From positions 3,365 through 10,961 of the forward strand of contig PMHU01000067.1 in NCBI GenBank assembly GCA_003156795.1: 7,597 nt of DNA, in the 5' to 3' direction. Positions 5,569-7,597 of the stretch are shown in pieces (the first letter of the stretch is position 1; each line of letters opens with the position of its first letter). The notes below the pieces were generated by a model that was not told the DNA's origin, did no database searches, and saw only the letters and a program-made list of their open reading frames with translations. Made by a program: the position numbers and the translations under genes. The stretch comes from Acidimicrobiaceae bacterium. GTDB taxonomy: Bacteria; Actinomycetota; Acidimicrobiia; Acidimicrobiales; Palsa-688.

Positions 5569-6066
5569 TCAGGGATGACGGGTGGGCTGGCCGGCGAGCA
5601 GGTCCAAGGCGTGCGGGATCACGTCGATCACCGCGGTGAGGCACTCGGCCGCGCCCTTGGGCGATCCCGGGGTGTTGAGGATGACGCTGCGGCCCCGGAT
5701 ACCGGCGACGCCACGGGAAAGGCGGCCGAGGGGGCTCGCCAGCCGCATGGCCTCGGCCAGGCCCGGCGCTTCTCGCTCGAGGATCTCGCGCGTGCCCTCA
5801 GGGGTCTGATCCCTCGGTGCGAATCCGGTGCCGCCGGTGGTCACCACCAGACCGGAGAAGCTGGCGCTGAGCCGGGCCAGCTCCCCCGCCACCGATGCCA
5901 CCCCATCGGCGATGACGGAGCGCTCCACCACCTCGAAGCCCGCCGCCGTCAGCGCCTCCTGAAGCGCGGCGCCCGACAGGTCCTCGCGGGTCCCGGCGAC
6001 CACCCCGTCGGAAACGGTCACGACCTTGGCCTGATGCGCGAGGGGGGCCGGGCCGGCTCCGCTCAT
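5569..6066 (-). CDS. MogA/MoaB family molybdopterin adenylyltransferase-like protein
   Basis: The family binds molybdopterin. MogA-type members adenylate it with ATP before molybdate insertion; MoaB-type members are close relatives. 165 residues. Visible signatures are AKVVTVSDGVVAGTREDLSG (13-32), the conserved Asp54 in VIADG, the TTGGTGFAPRDQTPE loop (76-90, with conserved Asp86), a long helix EILEREAPGLAEAMR, LSRGVAGIRGRSVILNTPGSPKG (116-138), and a final amphipathic helix. Length fits the family. The ATG overlaps the rpe stop as ATGA, and ribD starts six nt after its stop, so it is an integral operon member. The molybdenum-cofactor link to riboflavin is that both pathways begin with GTP; no other moa/moe gene is visible. 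Whether it is MogA or MoaB cannot be told from sequence alone. Confidence 0.92.
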   Translation of the reverse strand: MSGAGPAPLAHQAKVVTVSDGVVAGTREDLSGAALQEALTAAGFEVVERSVIADGVASVAGELARLSASFSGLVVTTGGTGFAPRDQTPEGTREILEREAPGLAEAMRLASPLGRLSRGVAGIRGRSVILNTPGSPKGAAECLTAVIDVIPHALDLLAGQPTRHP

Positions 6067-6728
6067 CTGGCCGCCGTGGCCGCCAGGGCGGCCTCGCGGA
6101 TCGTCCGGGCGGCGGAGAGCGGGTCGGGATGCCCGAAAATGGCGCTCCCGGCCACGAAGGTGTCCGCCCCCGCCCGGGCCACGGGCCCGACCGTCTCGGC
6201 GTCGATGCCACCGTCGACCTCGATGGACAGGGCCAGGCGATCGCGCCGGGCGATCTCGTAAGCCCGAGAGATCTTGGGCACCGCTTCCTCCATGAAATGC
6301 TGGCCCCCGAACCCGGGATGGACGGACATCACCAACAGCAGATCTATCTCCGCCAACCAGGGTTCGCATTCAGCGACGGAAGTCTCCGGGTTGACGGCCA
6401 GACCGACCCCGATGCCCAATCCCCGCATGGCCGCGATCAGCTCCGCGGTTCGGCCCACTTCGACGTGTACGGTGCAGCTGTTGGCGCCGGCGGCGGCAAA
6501 GGCGTCAAGGTAGTCACCGGGATCGGTCATCATCAGGTGACAGTCGAGAAAGGCGTCGGTGTGGCGCCGAATGGCGCTCACCACAGGGGGGCCGATGGTG
6601 AGGTTGGGGACGAAGTGTCCGTCCATCACGTCGACGTGGAGCCAGTCGGCCTCATCCCGCACCCGGTCGATGTCGGCGCCGAGGGCAGCGAAGTCGGCCG
6701 AGAGGATCGACGGGGCCATGCGGACCAT
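6063..6728 (-). CDS. rpe: Ribulose-phosphate 3-epimerase
   Basis: Rpe interconverts ribulose-5-P and xylulose-5-P in the pentose phosphate pathway. 221 residues, a TIM barrel. It opens with MAPSILSADFAALG. Metal ligands are visible as His31 and Asp33 in LHVDVMDGHFVPN, His64 in DCHLMM, and Asp172 in EVDGGI. The phosphate-binding segments MSVHPGFGGQ (134-143) and AGADTFVAGSAIFG are present. ATG 6728 is preferred: it gives the usual MVRMAPSIL start and lies seven nt after a TAGGGT box. GTG 6737 and ATG 6719 are in-frame alternatives. It is the first gene of the eight-gene run and overlaps mog as ATGA. Its product ribulose-5-P is the direct substrate of the RibB half of RibBA in the same operon, which gives a metabolic reason for the clustering. 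It is divergent from the VOC gene. Confidence 0.96.
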   Translation of the reverse strand: MVRMAPSILSADFAALGADIDRVRDEADWLHVDVMDGHFVPNLTIGPPVVSAIRRHTDAFLDCHLMMTDPGDYLDAFAAAGANSCTVHVEVGRTAELIAAMRGLGIGVGLAVNPETSVAECEPWLAEIDLLLVMSVHPGFGGQHFMEEAVPKISRAYEIARRDRLALSIEVDGGIDAETVGPVARAGADTFVAGSAIFGHPDPLSAARTIREAALAATAAR

Positions 6729-6735
6729 CGCGGTC

Positions 6736-6741
6736 ACCCTA
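6736..6741 (-). promoter_or_regulatory. -10 box of the rpe-rib-hisG operon
   Basis: The minus strand reads TAGGGT, then seven nt, then ATG 6728, so transcription would start at about the start codon. No -35 consensus is obvious. The purine-rich AGGTAGGG could alternatively act as a ribosome site. The -10 of the divergent gene lies only six bp away. Confidence 0.45.
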
Positions 6742-6747
6742 CCTAGT

Positions 6748-6753
6748 TACAGT
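6748..6753 (+). promoter_or_regulatory. -10 box of the VOC gene; leaderless-type
   Basis: TACAGT (four of six matches to TATAAT) is followed by seven nt and then ATG 6761. The spacer TTCCGGTC region holds no Shine-Dalgarno sequence, so leaderless translation is the simplest reading. It is paired back to back with the rpe -10 box. Confidence 0.45.
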
Positions 6754-6760
6754 TCCGGTC

Positions 6761-7138
6761 ATGCACAGAAGCAGGTTGGTCGCGGCGCTGATCGACGTGC
6801 CCGAGGAGCACTTCGAGCAGGAAGCGGAGTTCTGGTCTGGTGCGCTCGGAGTGCAGCAGAACCGTGATGCGGACGATCCCGACTACGCCGACTTCGGTGA
6901 AGTCACACCGGGGTTCCAGTTCTACGTGCAACGGGTGGGCGCGCCGGCACGGACCCATCTCGACATCGAGACCGACGACGTCGACGCCGAAGTGGCGCGC
7001 CTCGAGGCCCTCGGGGCCACCCGCGTGGAGCCGATAAGGAGCTGGTGGGTGATGCGCGACCCGGCCGGGATGCTGTTCTGCGTGGTGAGGGTGCAACTGC
7101 CCGAAGCCTTCGAGCGCCACGCCCGCGAGTGGCCGTAG
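6761..7138 (+). CDS. VOC (glyoxalase/bleomycin resistance-like) superfamily protein
   Basis: 125 residues, one vicinal-oxygen-chelate module pair. The first half has LVAALIDVPEEHFEQEAEFWSGALG, the usual helix after strand 1 with the FW..ALG signature, followed by DYADFGEVTPGFQFYVQRV. The second half begins with THLDIETDDVDAEVARLEALGA, where the His and the acidic strand are the usual metal-ligand position, followed by RSWWVMRDPAGMLFCVVRV, the typical DP.G..F strand. Substrate is unknown; it most resembles the glyoxalase-6-type small proteins common in actinobacteria. It starts at ATG 6761 without an SD. It is divergent from rpe and convergent with the gene to its right, so it is probably monocistronic. 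No resistance role can be claimed. Confidence 0.88.
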   Translation: MHRSRLVAALIDVPEEHFEQEAEFWSGALGVQQNRDADDPDYADFGEVTPGFQFYVQRVGAPARTHLDIETDDVDAEVARLEALGATRVEPIRSWWVMRDPAGMLFCVVRVQLPEAFERHAREWP

Positions 7139-7148
7139 CCCTCCGATC

Positions 7149-7173
7149 AGATCGGTGTTGAGTCGACCGATCT
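7149..7173. terminator. Possible bidirectional terminator hairpin
   Basis: AGATCGGT (7149-7156) and ACCGATCT (7166-7173) form a perfect 8-bp stem around a 9-nt loop, in the 34-bp gap between two converging genes. The right arm ends in the stop codon of the membrane-protein gene. There is no T-run on either strand, as is common in actinobacterial terminators, so the evidence is position plus symmetry only. Confidence 0.35.
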
Positions 7174-7597
7174 CAGCCCCGGGTGGCCAGCTCGGGGATC
7201 GGGTCTCCCGCGTCGTGGTCCCGGTCGGTCGGCGGCGCGCCCCCCTGGTCCCGCTCGCCGGGTAACCGCACCGAGCCGCAGTTGCGGGCCACCTGCAGGG
7301 CGGTCATCCCGAGCAGCACGAGCTCGCCGGCCCACCACTGCCAGGCTGCCGCGTCGTTGGCCTGGGGTAGGGCCCAGATCAGGGCCAGGACCGGCCAGAG
7401 CCAGTCCTGCCAACGGACCCGCCGGTGCGCGGCGCACCCGACCATGACCGCCATCAACAGGCCGGGGGACCAGTAGTACGCGAAGTTGACGGTCTCGGTG
7501 AGGGGCCTGATCAGCAAGACGCCGGTCGTGACCGCCAGGATGGCCACGGCTCCCCGGACCCGTCGCAAGCGCCAAGAAGCCCCCGCCGCCAGGACCA
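7173..7597 (-). CDS. Unidentified multi-pass membrane protein, C-terminal part (runs off right edge)
   Basis: About 140 codons are visible, and the frame stays open to the window edge (VLAAGASWRLRRVRGA before the TTG at 7568), so the true start may lie outside. Four hydrophobic stretches look like membrane helices: VAILAVTTGVLLI, WSPGLLMAVMVGCAA, WLWPVLALIWALP and AGELVLLGMTALQVA. Short basic or polar loops such as HRRVRWQD lie between them. The tail after LQVARNCGSV is polar and charged (GERDQGGAPPTDRDHDAG) and probably cytoplasmic. The Trp/Tyr-rich pattern and NFAYYWSPG could suit the C-terminal part of a polyprenyl-sugar glycosyltransferase, but no catalytic motif is visible, so I make no family claim. 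It converges on the VOC gene. A rival frame (7147-7575) is Arg/Gly/Pro-rich low-complexity and is a shadow. Confidence 0.6.
   Translation of the reverse strand, partial: VLAAGASWRLRRVRGAVAILAVTTGVLLIRPLTETVNFAYYWSPGLLMAVMVGCAAHRRVRWQDWLWPVLALIWALPQANDAAAWQWWAGELVLLGMTALQVARNCGSVRLPGERDQGGAPPTDRDHDAGDPIPELATRG

Noticed and set aside
5392..6261. Plus-strand open frame of 289 codons opposite ribD/mog/rpe
   Set aside because: It crosses three real genes and their overlaps, and no recognisable domain is present.
6729..6760. FMN riboswitch or other structured leader ahead of rpe
   Set aside because: Only 32 bp are available, far too short for an RFN element.
1..7597. CRISPR array, tRNA/rRNA genes, prophage, toxin-antitoxin or defence genes
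   Set aside because: I looked for regular repeats, cloverleaf or rRNA sequence and such protein families on both strands and saw none.

Overview
The window is GC-rich (roughly two thirds G+C by eye) and gene-dense. It reads as a chromosomal segment from an actinobacterium, most likely an uncultivated Acidimicrobiia-like lineage. The reasons are the fused RibBA, the long-form HisG, a DUF1844-like gene divergent from infC, an actinobacterial-style cold-shock-like gene, GTG starts, and TANNNT -10 boxes sitting 6-7 nt before start codons (leaderless-type promoters). The lineage call is inference from family resemblance only.

Layout, left to right. (1) 1-290, minus: 5' part of infC (translation initiation factor IF3), running off the left edge, apparently starting at the rare codon AUA. 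(2) 291-451: infC leader with two hairpins, shared with a divergent promoter. (3) 452-871, plus: small DUF1844-like protein. (4) 872-992: intergenic stretch holding a perfect 23-bp inverted repeat around a 46-nt AT-rich core, a MITE-like or hairpin element (902-993). (5) 993-6728, minus: an eight-gene, tightly packed run transcribed in the order rpe - mog/moaB - ribD - ribE - ribBA - ribH - hisG - cold-shock-like gene. Spacers are 2-13 nt, or the genes overlap by 4 bp (ATGA or GTGA). (6) 6729-6760: a 32-bp divergent promoter region. (7) 6761-7138, plus: a VOC/glyoxalase-like protein. (8) 7173-7597, minus: the 3' end of an unidentified membrane protein gene running off the right edge.

How the genes fit together: Rpe interconverts xylulose-5-P and ribulose-5-P. 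Ribulose-5-P and GTP are the two substrates of RibBA. RibD processes the GTP-derived branch, RibH joins the two branches to lumazine, and RibE makes riboflavin, so one transcription unit holds the core enzymes. Mog (molybdopterin adenylylation) and HisG (ATP + PRPP) are other cofactor or purine-linked steps carried in the same unit. No FMN riboswitch fits in the 32-bp region upstream of rpe.

Most of the window is ordinary housekeeping and I see no clear new multi-gene system. The items worth a second look are an in-frame TAA at codon 164 of an otherwise intact hisG, the apparent AUA start and possible SD-masking hairpin of infC, the 92-bp inverted-repeat element at the convergent operon end, and the compact divergent leaderless-type promoters.
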